Below are positions 42,072 to 51,217 of a stretch of 64,000 nucleotides of DNA, piece by piece; the first letter of the stretch is position 1, and each line of letters begins with the position of its first letter. Origin of the DNA: Rhodococcus sp. Leaf247 (GTDB lineage Bacteria; Actinomycetota; Actinomycetes; Mycobacteriales; Mycobacteriaceae). The position numbers and the translations under genes were made by a program. The notes beneath the pieces are model-generated. The model searched no databases, was not told the origin of the DNA, and saw only the letters and a program-made list of their open reading frames with translations. Location of the stretch: NCBI RefSeq assembly GCF_001426185.1, contig NZ_LMRP01000001.1, positions 1,342,765-1,406,764 of the forward strand, written 5' to 3'.

Positions 42072-43201
42072 ATTTTGAGTTTCGGGTGGAGCCGAAGGTC
42101 CCGGTCGGTCTCACGGTGGCGGTCGAATCATCACCGATGCCGATGCCGATGCTGTCGTTATTCCGCTGTTCACTTCACCCGATGAGAATGTGAAGGACTC
42201 GCGACTCGCGACTGGACGTCCCTGAGAAGAACCGAATCGCCGACGATTCGTCCCACCGCTCCGAACATCTCGGCGTCGCGGCCGGTTCAAGCGACGGCGG
42301 CTCCGGGCACACTGTCGTGGCCCACCGCACCTACGGAAGTGCATCGTGCCCGTCATCGTCGGGCGTCAACCCCGCAGTCGGATCCGGCACGGGGGACGAC
42401 AACACGTGGGGACAGGTCGGTGGGGTCGCTCGCCGTGACATTGTCCGTGCAGCGAGTAACGAAATGCGGGGAGCGACGGGTGTAGGCGGACCGGCACATC
42501 CACGCACCTGACGGACACAGCTTCTTCCCGCGTGGGCGCACCCTCAGCGCCGATGCGTCAGCGGACATGCCCGGCAGTTCGTAGTGGACGTCAGGTGACG
42601 CGACTTGGTCGCGAAGCGTGCGCACGTTCCCATCGCAGTCGCCGTGGCGGTGGGCACGCCTGCGTTCTCGGTAGCCCCGATGGGCTGCGTGTTCCGGCCC
42701 ATCGGTGGCCGGACTCGAGGGTCCTGCGGCAGTGCTGTCATCCGAATCCCGGCGGTACCGTCCGTCGACGTCATCGACTAGAAGTTCCCCGCCGGTGCGG
42801 GTGTCTCGAACGCGGGAAGTGCCCGTCGGGACACTGCTAACCACGAGGGCGCGACTGCGAAGGACTGGCGGCAGCCCCCGCCAGCGCAGCGCCTCGTCGA
42901 GATCGGTGCTGCTCCATAGCGCTGTCACAAGTTGTTCACGCCCGGCGGACCGGGGAGAACGATGCTCGACGGTGTACACGTACGGCTTGACGCGAAACGC
43001 ACTGCTGTGTGATCGAGCCTGCCAAACCAGGCGTGTCGGTGAGCGAGCTGCGGTCTGTCCACCCGAGTCCGCGCACGTCCACGTCGCTCGTCAACACGGC
43101 GCGAGCGAGTGGGCTTCGTCCGGAGGAATCCCCAGAGGTCCACCGACCGTCGTGGACACTTCTGCACAGACGTTCACCCCCGGCCCCTGACGTCCACCCG
43201 A
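42072..43201. other. 1.1-kb stretch without recognisable gene
   Basis: All six frames are interrupted or lack plausible starts and family motifs. The longest frame (minus strand, 42353-42979, 208 codons) starts MYTVEHRSPRSAGREQLV and turns into Arg/Ser-rich sequence typical of out-of-frame GC-rich DNA. It may contain a decayed gene, but I recognise nothing. It separates the Rieske operon from the left repeat of the island. Confidence 0.5.
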
Positions 43202-43430
43202 GTCCACCGAACGAGTTCTGAATGAGTTGTGACAACTCGTGACACCGAGCGAAATTTCGGCAGTTTTCGCAGGTGACCGGACGCCCCTGGACCGTGGCGG
43301 ACCTGCACGGACGAATCGCTGAAGTCGTGAAACGAGAGGTCAGATCAGGCTATTTAGGAGCATTCGTGCTGGTCAGAGGCATATCAAGAGCCTCCTTTCG
43401 GGATTGAACCGAAGACCGCTCGCTTACAAG
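43202..43430. repeat. Left copy of the island's direct repeat
   Basis: 229 bases that match 52455-52685 at roughly nine bases in ten, counted by eye, with one two-base gap. The last 42 bases are the 3' half of tRNA-Thr. The repeat includes an inverted repeat GAGTTGT-G-ACAACTC (43225-43239) and a GTGACA...CGTGACA direct repeat. The identity stops inside the anticodon loop, as at a tRNA attachment site. Confidence 0.85.
43389..43430 (-). repeat. Partial tRNA-Thr copy (probable attachment site, distal end)
   Basis: Identical over 42 bases to the anticodon loop through discriminator base of the intact tRNA-Thr at 52644-52715. The 5' half of the tRNA is missing and replaced by unrelated sequence (AATTCGACGA). 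This is the footprint expected at the far end of an element integrated at the 3' end of a tRNA gene. Confidence 0.85.
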
Positions 43431-43983
43431 AATTCGACGACACGATCAGGTGGATTCACCTGGACTCACGAAACCCGTCGTGAACTACTCCTTTGTCCAT
43501 AACCGTCCGCCCCGGTCCACCTCCGTCCGTCCCGACTTGTGACACTCTCGTGACACCGAGAATCCCCTACGTCGAACTCGACTAGTCCGTATTACCCTGG
43601 TGGACATCGTATCTCGTTGATCGACAAAGCAGCAGACGCGGGTCCAGCCGCATGACAGTTGCGGCCACGCGTCAATGAGTCGCGACTCGGCTTCACGATC
43701 GCGTCACTAGCAAACGCGGCTGAACGAAGGCCCACACCGGCCGAGTGCAATGCGTGGGAACGACCTCACCTCCGAGGACAACCCGCCAAGCTCGACCGGA
43801 GGTCTGCCGGAGCCGCAGAGGACGCTCGTCGGAAGCACTCGCGCCAGCTCACTCAACTAGTTTGATCCGCGCAACTCCTGGGTGGTGTGGCGCAGGATCT
43901 GCGCCCTAACGGTCCCGAGGAGTCATTCGAGTAGTTACGCGAGGGCGACAAACCAGTCGGTACGGCCAGCTGAAGTTCTCGGA
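43431..43983. other. Island left end, no recognisable gene
   Basis: About 550 bases without a supported gene. It contains another copy of the TTGTGACA...TCGTGACACCGAG unit at 43537-43560, also present at 43227-43249 and in the right repeat at 52480-52502. A 68-codon frame at 43659-43865 has no recognised similarity. Possible recombinase arm sites or remains of a lost integrase gene. Confidence 0.45.
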
Positions 43984-44760
43984 ATGGGCACATTCGCTGC
44001 CCTTTACGACACCTGCTCCGAAAACAATCACATCCGAGGCAGGCAGTTCGAGCGCATCTGCAAGTGGTACCTCGAGAACGACCCGTACTACCGACACACG
44101 GTTCGGGAGGTTTGGCTGTGGGATGACTGGGATCACAGGTGGGGCAGCGACGCCGGCATCGACCTCGTGGTCGAGGACAGTGTCGGGAAGGCCTGGGCGG
44201 TGCAGGTTAAGGCGTACAGCCCCGATCACGCCGTCACGAAGCGCGACGTCGACAAGGTCCTCTCCGAGTCGTCGAGGAAGTGGTTCGACTATCGCCTTCT
44301 CATCGCTACCACGGACCGGTTACACCACAGCCGGATCGGGCTGGCCGAAGCCATGCGCAAATATGACCTCCGCCGGGTCATCGCTTCCATTCGCGGGTGC
44401 TGCGAGCACAGAGATTCGCCGCCGAGATGCCCGACGTTCTCGACTGGATGCCTGCAGAAGAACGACCGTCCGGAACATTGTGACCGGGTTCGCCTCCGGT
44501 GATATGTCGTCCGTTGAACGCCACGTGAAGCTTCAGCGTCTCCGCCAACTCGACGACGACGAACGCGGCGTGCTGGCCAACGCCAGATGGCTCGCCGAGG
44601 GCGTCGACGTCCCCACCCTCGACGGTGTCGCCTTCATCGACCCACGAGGCTCGGAGGTCGACATCGTTCAGGCGGTCGGGCGGGCAATCCGGTTGGCCGA
44701 GAGCAAAACCGTCGGCACCATCGTGATCCCGGTGTTCATCGATACTGCCGCAGAAGGGTG
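43984..44760 (+). pseudogene. Broken restriction-nuclease/superfamily-2 helicase gene
   Basis: The first part encodes an Mrr-like nuclease domain (FERICKWYLENDPYY, GSDAGIDLVV, AVQVKAYS: the D...QxK motif). After about 44405 the frame changes and the sequence resumes with only the C-terminal helicase motifs (ANARWLAEGVDVP for motif V, DIVQAVGRAIR for motif VI). The whole ATPase core (DEAD/DEAH part) is missing. Intact relatives of this architecture are very large DEAD/DEAH proteins of restriction-type defence. An internal deletion plus frameshift makes this a remnant. It suggests the island once carried a defence gene. Confidence 0.8.
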
Positions 44761-44854
44761 CGGAATCGCGTCAGCTGCACGATCCGATGCGTGCAGGAAC
44801 CGAGACCGAGTGAGACGGCACACCTTCCCACAGCCGACCGAGCGGCGTATGGTC

Positions 44855-44882
44855 TTGACTACATACCCCCTGGGGGTATCGA
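44855..44882 (+). promoter_or_regulatory. CsoR-type copper operator inside a promoter
   Basis: ATACCCCCTGGGGGTAT (44863-44879) has eight-base arms around a single T, matching the G/C-rich tract-and-ATAC pattern of CsoR-family operators. It lies between a -35 TTGACT (44855-44860) and a -10-like TATCGA (44877-44882), so a bound repressor would block RNA polymerase. It is about 120 bases upstream of the copper ATPase start. No csoR gene is in the window. Confidence 0.7.
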
Positions 44883-44999
44883 CGCGGAGCAGGACACAGC
44901 GGGTAGCCGACCGCAGCGATGCGATTGACTACGGCACGTCCGAATCTCCGACCGGTACAGGGCATCGCACAGCAACACCTTTGAAATTGAGGAATTGAC

Positions 45000-47060
45000 A
45001 TGATCGAGTCATCACCGGCCACCGTCCGGACGGACAGTTCGCACGATCACGACCATCACGACATGGCCGGCGGCCACGGAGGCCACGGCGATCATGCAGG
45101 CCAGTTCCGCAGGTTGTTCTGGGTGATGGTCGTCTTGGCGGTTCCGGTGATCGCAGCGTCGGACATGTTCGCGATGATCCTCGGGTATTCACTTCCGCAC
45201 AGCTCCTGGATCGGGTGGGTGTCCCCCGTGCTGGGCACAGTCATGTTCGTGTGGGGTGGCTCCCCGTTCCTCACCGGTGCCGTCAGCGAGATACGCGGCC
45301 GCACACCGGGAATGATGCTGCTGATCGCGTTGGCGATCACCGTCGCGTTCGTCTCGTCTCTCGGTGCGAGTGTCGGTCTACTCGATCATCAGCTCGACTT
45401 CTGGTGGGAGCTGGCACTGCTGATCGTGATCATGCTGCTGGGGCACTGGATCGAAATGCGCTCACTCGCGCAGACGACGTCGGCCCTGGACTCGCTGGCC
45501 GCGCTGCTCCCCGACACCGCGGAGCGGGTCGACGCCGATGGTGAGGTGACCGTCGTGGATCCGGCGCAACTGCAGGTCGATGACGTGGTGGTCGTGCGCC
45601 CCGGCGGCCGGGTCCCGGCCGACGGTGTCGTCGTCTCAGGGGCCGCGAGCATGGATGAGTCGATGATCACCGGCGAGTCCCGCACCGTGCGCCGCAGCGA
45701 CGGGGACACCGTCGTCGCCGGCACTGTCGCCACCGACTCCGGGATCCGCGTGAGGGTGTCCGCCATCGGCGAGGACACCACCCTCGCCGGCATCCGGCGC
45801 CTGGTCAGCGACGCGCAGAACTCGACGTCGCGGGCGCAGCGGATCGCGGACATCGCCGCGGCGTGGCTGTTCTGGTTCGCCCTCGGCGCCGCCGTTCTCA
45901 CCGCGGCCGCCTGGACCCTCCTCGGCTCCCCCGACGACGCGGTCGTCCGCACGATCACCGTCCTGGTCATCGCCTGCCCCCACGCGCTGGGCCTGGCGAT
46001 TCCGTTGGTGGTGTCCATCGCGACCGAACGTGCCGCACGCGGCGGCGTCCTGATCAAGGACCGCCTCGCGCTGGAGTCGATGCGCACCGTCGACACCGTG
46101 CTGTTCGACAAGACCGGCACTCTCACCCGCGGCGAACCCGCCGTCACCGACGTCGAGGCCGTGGACGGGCGCACCGTCGAGGAGGTTCTGGCGCTGGCGG
46201 CAGCTGCGGAAGCGGATTCCGAGCACCCGTTGGCACGCGCGATCGTCGCCGCTGCTGAGGGCCGTCGGCTCGATATCCCGTCTGCGCAGGACTTCCGGTC
46301 CTCACCTGCGGTCGGGGTGTCCGCGGTCGTCGACGGCGCCGCCGTACGGGTGGGTGGTCCGGCGATGCTCGAGCAGGAGCGCCGGGCCGAGCTCGGTGTG
46401 GCCGATCGGTGGCGGCGGGACGGGGCGATCATCCTGCATGTCGTCGCCGACGGCGCCGTGATCGGAGCGCTGAAACTGGCCGACGAGATCCGCCCCGAGT
46501 CCCGCGCCGCGGTGGCCGATCTGCACGCCCAGCGGGTGCAGGTGGTCATGATCACCGGCGACGCCGACGCGGTCGCCGCCTCGGTCGCCGGTGAGCTCGG
46601 TATCGACCGCTACTTCGCCGGGGTGCGCCCGGAGGACAAAGCGCAGCGGGTGGCGGACCTGCAGGACGAGGGCAGGAAGGTCGCGATGGTCGGTGACGGT
46701 GTCAACGACGCCCCCGCCCTCGCCCGCGCCGACGTCGGCATCGCCATCGGTGCAGGCACGGATGTGGCGATCGCGTCCGCGGGGGTGATCCTCGCCAGTG
46801 ACGACCCCCGCTCGGTGCTGTCGGTGGTCGATCTCTCCCGCGCTGCGTACCGGAAGATGAAGCAGAACCTGTGGTGGGCCGCCGGATACAACCTGCTCTC
46901 CGTGCCCTTGGCGGCCGGTGTGCTCGCACCCATCGGGTTCGTACTCCCGATGTCCGTGGGAGCGATTCTGATGTCCCTGTCGACGATCATCGTCGCCGCC
47001 AACGCCCAACTGCTCCGTCGACTCGACCTCCGGCCCGGCACTGGTACCCCGCGGGACTGA
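45000..47060 (+). CDS. copB: CopB-type copper-translocating P-type ATPase
   Basis: 686 residues. His-rich N terminus (HDHDHHDMAGGHGGHGDH) instead of CxxC metal domains, and the CPH ion motif (Cys326-Pro-His328) of P1B-3/CopB pumps. Also present are actuator TGES, phosphorylation site Asp370 (DKTGT), GDGVNDAPALARADVG, and six to eight membrane spans. Exports copper (Cu2+/Cu+) or silver from the cytoplasm. ATG 45000 follows GAGGAA. Preceded by a CsoR-like operator; followed by a strong terminator. It is the main resistance gene of the island. Confidence 0.92.
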   Translation: MIESSPATVRTDSSHDHDHHDMAGGHGGHGDHAGQFRRLFWVMVVLAVPVIAASDMFAMILGYSLPHSSWIGWVSPVLGTVMFVWGGSPFLTGAVSEIRGRTPGMMLLIALAITVAFVSSLGASVGLLDHQLDFWWELALLIVIMLLGHWIEMRSLAQTTSALDSLAALLPDTAERVDADGEVTVVDPAQLQVDDVVVVRPGGRVPADGVVVSGAASMDESMITGESRTVRRSDGDTVVAGTVATDSGIRVRVSAIGEDTTLAGIRRLVSDAQNSTSRAQRIADIAAAWLFWFALGAAVLTAAAWTLLGSPDDAVVRTITVLVIACPHALGLAIPLVVSIATERAARGGVLIKDRLALESMRTVDTVLFDKTGTLTRGEPAVTDVEAVDGRTVEEVLALAAAAEADSEHPLARAIVAAAEGRRLDIPSAQDFRSSPAVGVSAVVDGAAVRVGGPAMLEQERRAELGVADRWRRDGAIILHVVADGAVIGALKLADEIRPESRAAVADLHAQRVQVVMITGDADAVAASVAGELGIDRYFAGVRPEDKAQRVADLQDEGRKVAMVGDGVNDAPALARADVGIAIGAGTDVAIASAGVILASDDPRSVLSVVDLSRAAYRKMKQNLWWAAGYNLLSVPLAAGVLAPIGFVLPMSVGAILMSLSTIIVAANAQLLRRLDLRPGTGTPRD

Positions 47061-47076
47061 CCTGCGGCCCTCCGAT

Positions 47077-47118
47077 ACGACGCAGCCCCGCACCGACATC
47101 GGTGCGGGGCTACGTCGT
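47077..47118. terminator. Bidirectional hairpin terminator
   Basis: AGCCCCGCACCGA (47084-47096) pairs perfectly with TCGGTGCGGGGCT (47099-47111) around a two-base loop, and ACGACG/CGTCGT extend the stem. It sits between the copper ATPase and the convergent DUF305 gene, so it probably serves both. Confidence 0.85.
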
Positions 47119-47162
47119 TCGTCGAGCAGGACCCGAAACTGCGGTACCGGCCGGGTTCTCGG

Positions 47163-47798
47163 TCAGCCCAAGAGCTGCTGCATGCGGGAGATCTCGGCGT
47201 TCTGCGTCTCGACGATGGTGCGGGCCATCGCGACCGCGTCCGTGTTGGAGCCGTCGGCGATCTCCTTCTCTGCCATCGCGACCGCGCCCTGGTGGTGGGC
47301 GATCATCATCGTCAGCCACTGGCGGTCGAAGTCAGCACCCGACGCGGCCATCAGCGAGTCCATGTCCTGTGGAGTCATCATCCCGCTGCCCGATCCGTGG
47401 TCCATACCCTCCATCGAGCTCGCGTCCGACGACGGCGCCGGCTGACCCCACTGCACCAACCACGACGTCAACTGCTCCATCTCGGGTTTCTGGGCGGCGG
47501 CGATCTCCCCTGCCAGGGCGACGATCTCCGGGTTCGTCGTGCGCCCGTCGACCATGGTGGCCATCTCGACGGCCTGCGCGTGATGGGGATACATCATCGA
47601 CGCGAACATGACATCGGCGTCGGTGAAGTTCGCTGCGGGATCCGCGGACTGCGCCGACGAGGACTCCATCGAGGTGGACGAGCCCATCGAGTGGCCCTCC
47701 ATCGACGTGCCCGATCCGTCGTCGCTACACCCTGCGAGGAGGGCGATGCCGACCGCCGCGGCGGCGAGGACGGTGGTTGTTCTTCTGTTGATGCGCAT
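47163..47798 (-). CDS. DUF305 lipoprotein
   Basis: 211 residues. Lipoprotein signal with Cys24 in LLAGC, a Met/His/Ser-rich linker (MEGHSMGSSTSMESSS), then the four-helix DUF305 domain with MMYPHHAQAVEMA and MMIAHHQGAVAMAEKE, whose His and Met residues suit copper binding. Such proteins are often found in actinobacterial copper loci, extracytoplasmic. Encoded convergently with CopB and downstream of the DUF6153-like gene, probably in one copper-controlled operon. Confidence 0.87.
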   Translation of the reverse strand: MRINRRTTTVLAAAAVGIALLAGCSDDGSGTSMEGHSMGSSTSMESSSAQSADPAANFTDADVMFASMMYPHHAQAVEMATMVDGRTTNPEIVALAGEIAAAQKPEMEQLTSWLVQWGQPAPSSDASSMEGMDHGSGSGMMTPQDMDSLMAASGADFDRQWLTMMIAHHQGAVAMAEKEIADGSNTDAVAMARTIVETQNAEISRMQQLLG

Positions 47799-47882
47799 GG
47801 AAGTACTCCTGAGGTGTGACGAACGAGAGACGAGGTGGATCTGCCTGCGATCCGCCGGAGCACCGTGGCCCCGGACTCCCCG

Positions 47883-48311
47883 TCACACCCGAAGAAATAC
47901 CGACTTGTCCAGTGAGTACACCGCCCACGGGGGCGCACGACCTGCCCGAGCCACGATCGCGACAACACGGTCGGACGCGGTGTCCAGTGTCGGCATGGAC
48001 TCGGCGGTCACGGTCGGCACCGACATCGCAGGGAAAGACGTGACCGTCCCGATGCACGGATGCACCATGTCGTGACCGCTCGGGCACGGCACGTGCGCCG
48101 CCGCCGTCTCGGCGTCGACGGTGTGTGTGTCAGCAGAGTGATGGGCGACCACGCTGTTCGGCTGCCCTGGTGCGGGCATCGCGTCATGGGCCGCGGCGGT
48201 GGGGACGGGCAGGGTCGTGTGCATCAGCACCACGCCGAGCGCGATCAGAACCGTCCGAAGCACCGAGAGCGCAGACGAGGCCGACGATCGTCGCCGAGCA
48301 CCGTCACGCAC
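47883..48311 (-). CDS. DUF6153-like copper-locus membrane/exported protein
   Basis: 142 residues from the GTG at 48311. One hydrophobic segment (VLRTVLIALGVVLMH) is followed by a His/Met/Cys-bearing exported part (AAAHDAMPAPG, HHSADTHTVD, HVPCPSGHDMVHPC). This resembles small DUF6153-type proteins next to copper genes. Metal sequestration outside the membrane is plausible. A CsoR-like operator lies 20 bases upstream and the DUF305 gene follows 84 bases downstream. Family assignment is from memory and moderate. Confidence 0.6.
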   Translation of the reverse strand: MRDGARRRSSASSALSVLRTVLIALGVVLMHTTLPVPTAAAHDAMPAPGQPNSVVAHHSADTHTVDAETAAAHVPCPSGHDMVHPCIGTVTSFPAMSVPTVTAESMPTLDTASDRVVAIVARAGRAPPWAVYSLDKSVFLRV

Positions 48312-48330
48312 GTTGCCACCGTACCAAGCA

Positions 48331-48347
48331 ATACCCCCTACGGGTAT
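48331..48347 (-). promoter_or_regulatory. Second CsoR-type operator
   Basis: ATACCCCCTACGGGTAT is nearly the same as the site at 44863-44879, with outer arms ATACCC/GGGTAT. It lies 20 bases upstream of the DUF6153-like start, so CopB and the DUF6153/DUF305 pair should respond together to copper. Confidence 0.65.
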
Positions 48348-48361
48348 CACCGAGGCCGAAG

Positions 48362-48784
48362 GCAGATCCTGACGCGCCGCCGACTCGGCACACAGATCAT
48401 GGATGTCATGGCCGCGGCGATGGTGCCGGTCATGATGGCCACTCTTGCCGTCGTCGTGGCGTCGCAGATCGACGCAGTCCGCTCCGAAGGCTCCCAGCTG
48501 ATTGCCGCGGTGCCGATCTTCGCGGTGCCGATCTTCGTAGCGTTCCTGGTCATCATGGCGGTTGTCGGATGGGCGACGGCCAGAGTGACCCGCCAGGACG
48601 TCCCGGATGCTCGGGCCTCGACCTTCTCCGGCGCCACCCGATTTCGTTGGTCGTACTGCCGCTGGCGCTCGCGCTGCCACCAGCACTGTCTCTTGCTGCC
48701 GTGGTCGTGGTGTCGCAGACACTGGTGGAGCTGATCGGAATGGTCGCCTACGTCCGACTCATCCCCTGCCTTGTCCCAGCTCAC
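48362..48784 (+). pseudogene. Truncated, frameshifted arsenite-permease (Acr3/bile-acid symporter-like) gene
   Basis: Only the C-terminal 140 or so residues remain: TRRRLGTQIMDVMAAAMVPVMM, then VPIFVAFLVIMAVVGWATARV, and in the next frame SLVVLPLALALPPALSLAAVV and TLVELIGMVAYVRLIPCLVP. The join needs one missing base near 48640-48645. The N-terminal half is absent, so even without the frameshift it would not be functional. The left boundary is next to the CsoR-like operator, suggesting that the copper genes recombined into an arsenic locus. Confidence 0.72.
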
Positions 48785-49012
48785 GCTGCGAGAGCACCGG
48801 TGAAGTTCGAAACAACTCGCACGAACCAAGGCAATCCCGGGTGACGAGAATTGGATAAGTGCAGGTGGCGTCAGTGAGGGTGAACGAACCACGGGATCCA
48901 GTGCCGCGACCCCGTTCCACTTCCCGCGAGCACTGAGCTCGAATGGGGACTTTCCCGTCAAACGCGCCCGTGGCCCCGTGCCCACTACGATCGCAGTCTC
49001 TACGCTGGCACC

Positions 49013-49918
49013 GTGCCCCTGCCGACCCATGTGACCGACCTGATCAGCTACGAATTATTGCTGTCCGTCGCCGAGCTGGGAAGCATCGGACGCGCAGGGG
49101 CTGCGCATGGCATGTCGCAGCCAGCGGCGAGCGCACGCCTGAAAGCACTCGAAAGCCGCGTCGGGGCAGCACTCCTGCATCGCGGGCAGCGAGGTGCCAC
49201 CCTCACCGCAACCGGCGAACTGGTCGCCGGCTGGGCCGAGCGCGTCATCGCCGAAGCCGCCGAGCTCGCCACGAGCATCGCAATGCTGCGCACCGACCGC
49301 CACAGCCACATTCGTATCGCCGCGAGCCTCACCATCGCCGAATACCTCATACCGCGATGGCTCATCACACTGCGCTCCCACGACACTTCCATCACACCGA
49401 CTCTCACCTCCGGAAACTCTGTCGACGTAGCCGCATCGGTGCTCGACGGCCGCGCCGACATCGGATTCGTCGAAAGCCCCGATCTGCCCAGCGGACTCCA
49501 CTCGAAGGACGTTGCCCGCGACGAACTCGTCGTCGTCGTCGCCCCCGATCATCAATGGGTTCGACGAACGATCACGGCGAGCGAACTGGCCGCGACACCG
49601 CTGGTCACCCGCGAACCCGGGTCCGGCACACGTCTCGCGCTCGAACGTGCGCTCCGGACTGCAGGCCCACTCGCCGCGCCACTGCTCGAGGTGTCCTCCA
49701 CCACTGCCATCAAAGCTGCCGTCATCGGCGGCCTCGCACCGGCCGTACTCAGCTCCCTCGCGGTATCCGCCGAGATCGCCGCCGGAACACTGGCCCGCGT
49801 TCACACAGAGGGGCTCGACCTGCGCCGGTTCCTGCGTGCCGTGTGGCCCGCGGGCCGTGAACTGCGAGGACCGTCGAGCGACCTGCTCGTCGTCGCCCTC
49901 AGATCCCCGCAGTCATAA
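49013..49918 (+). CDS. LysR-family transcriptional regulator
   Basis: 301 residues. Winged helix-turn-helix at 10-65 (LLSVAELGSIGRAGAAHGMSQPAASARLKALESRVG) and a two-lobe effector domain (IRIAASLTIAEYLIPRW, DELVVVVAPDHQWV). The class resembles CysB/CmpR-like regulators. GTG start; 69 bases separate its stop from the TDT transporter, which is in the same direction and may be its target. About 230 bases upstream (48785-49012) contain no gene. Confidence 0.88.
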   Translation: MPLPTHVTDLISYELLLSVAELGSIGRAGAAHGMSQPAASARLKALESRVGAALLHRGQRGATLTATGELVAGWAERVIAEAAELATSIAMLRTDRHSHIRIAASLTIAEYLIPRWLITLRSHDTSITPTLTSGNSVDVAASVLDGRADIGFVESPDLPSGLHSKDVARDELVVVVAPDHQWVRRTITASELAATPLVTREPGSGTRLALERALRTAGPLAAPLLEVSSTTAIKAAVIGGLAPAVLSSLAVSAEIAAGTLARVHTEGLDLRRFLRAVWPAGRELRGPSSDLLVVALRSPQS

Positions 49919-49987
49919 CCTGAGGTTGGGACCGGCCAGGTAATCGGTGTCTACCGGTGACGACTGTGTGCGAGGACGCTGGAAGTC

Positions 49988-51160
49988 ATGACCACGACAG
50001 CTCTGCACCGCTCCTCCATCACGTCTCGGCGCGGCGACGATACCGAGCGGCCGCGCAAGTGGCCGGTGCTCTCCGACCTCGACCACCCGAGCCAGATCTT
50101 CGAACACATCACCCCCAACTGGTTCGCCTCGGTCATGGGCACCGGTATCGTCGCCAACGCCGCCGCCACCCTGCCCGCCCACATCCCCGGACTGCACGTG
50201 TTCGCAACGATCGTGTGGATCGCAGCGTCGGTCGCCTTGATCACACTCTCCGGTGCCTTCGCAGTGCACTGGATCCGACACCGGCAGTATGCGCGTGAGC
50301 ACGCCGCGCATCCGGTGATGGTGCAGTTCTACGGCGCACCCCCCATGGCGCTGCTGACCGTCGGTGCCGGGACGATGCTGCTGGGCAAAGACGTCATCGG
50401 AGCGGTGCCCGCAACCGTGATCTTTGCCGTCCTGTGGACCGCTGGCACAGCCCTCGGGCTGATCACCAGCATTCTCGTGCCCTACCTGATGATCACCGCC
50501 CACGATCACCAGACCGCCGTCGCACTCCCGGCGTGGTTGATGCCCGTCGTACCGCCGATGGTGTCCGCCTCCACCGGTGCGCTGCTGCTCCCTCATATCG
50601 CGGACGGGCAATGGCGCCTGGCCATGCTGTCCGGTTGCTACGCGATGTTCGGGCTGTCACTGATCATCGGAATGCTGACCATGACGCTCATCTACGGACG
50701 GCTCGTCCACGGCGGAATCCCGCCGGTCCAGGCAGCACCGACGGTGTGGATCACCCTCGGCATGATCGGTCAATCGATCACCGCCGCGAACCTGCTCGGC
50801 AACGATGCACCCTTGGTGTTCACCGGCGAGACCGCCTCCGTCGCAACCGGCCTGCACGTGTTCGGCATTCTGTACGGACTGATCATGGGCGGCTTCGGCG
50901 TCTTGATGTTCATCCTCGCAACCGCCCTCACCATCCATGCCGCCCAGAAGGGACTGACATTCTCACTGACCTGGTGGTCGTTCACCTTCCCCATCGGCAC
51001 GTGCGTCACCGGTGCCACTGCCCTCGGCGGCACTCTGGGGTCGGCCGCGGTCGAGGCCCTTGCAATCGGACTGTATGCGGCCTTGCTCGCAGCCTGGGGC
51101 ACAGTCGCCGCCCACACTCTCCGCGGCAGCGTCCAAGGAAAAATTTTTCAACCCAGCTGA
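49988..51160 (+). CDS. TDT/SLAC1-family anion or C4-dicarboxylate transporter (TehA-like)
   Basis: 390 residues with about ten membrane spans. Family start FEHITPNWFASVMGTGIVAN, and further TDT segments GAPPMALLTVGAGTML and PVVPPMVSASTGALLL. Relatives include the tellurite-resistance protein TehA, Mae1 malate transporter and sulfite exporters. ATG follows GGAAG. Probably in a transcript with the upstream LysR gene. The substrate cannot be set; in a metal-resistance island an oxyanion (sulfite, tellurite) is plausible. Confidence 0.85.
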   Translation: MTTTALHRSSITSRRGDDTERPRKWPVLSDLDHPSQIFEHITPNWFASVMGTGIVANAAATLPAHIPGLHVFATIVWIAASVALITLSGAFAVHWIRHRQYAREHAAHPVMVQFYGAPPMALLTVGAGTMLLGKDVIGAVPATVIFAVLWTAGTALGLITSILVPYLMITAHDHQTAVALPAWLMPVVPPMVSASTGALLLPHIADGQWRLAMLSGCYAMFGLSLIIGMLTMTLIYGRLVHGGIPPVQAAPTVWITLGMIGQSITAANLLGNDAPLVFTGETASVATGLHVFGILYGLIMGGFGVLMFILATALTIHAAQKGLTFSLTWWSFTFPIGTCVTGATALGGTLGSAAVEALAIGLYAALLAAWGTVAAHTLRGSVQGKIFQPS

Positions 51161-51217
51161 ACCGACCGCGGGTAGTACCCACTCGGAACGCTGATACCGA
51201 ACGAACGGCGTCGATCG

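Noticed and set aside
42353-42979. 208-codon minus frame as a replication or recombinase gene
   Set aside because: The start looks plausible but no motif of integrase, relaxase or Rep could be found and the second half looks non-coding.
43202-43430. CRISPR or insertion-sequence ends
   Set aside because: Only one distant second copy exists and it includes tRNA sequence; no regular spacers, no transposase.
43659-43865. 68-codon plus frame as an integrase fragment
   Set aside because: Too short, no catalytic Arg/His/Tyr pattern, no supporting context other than position.
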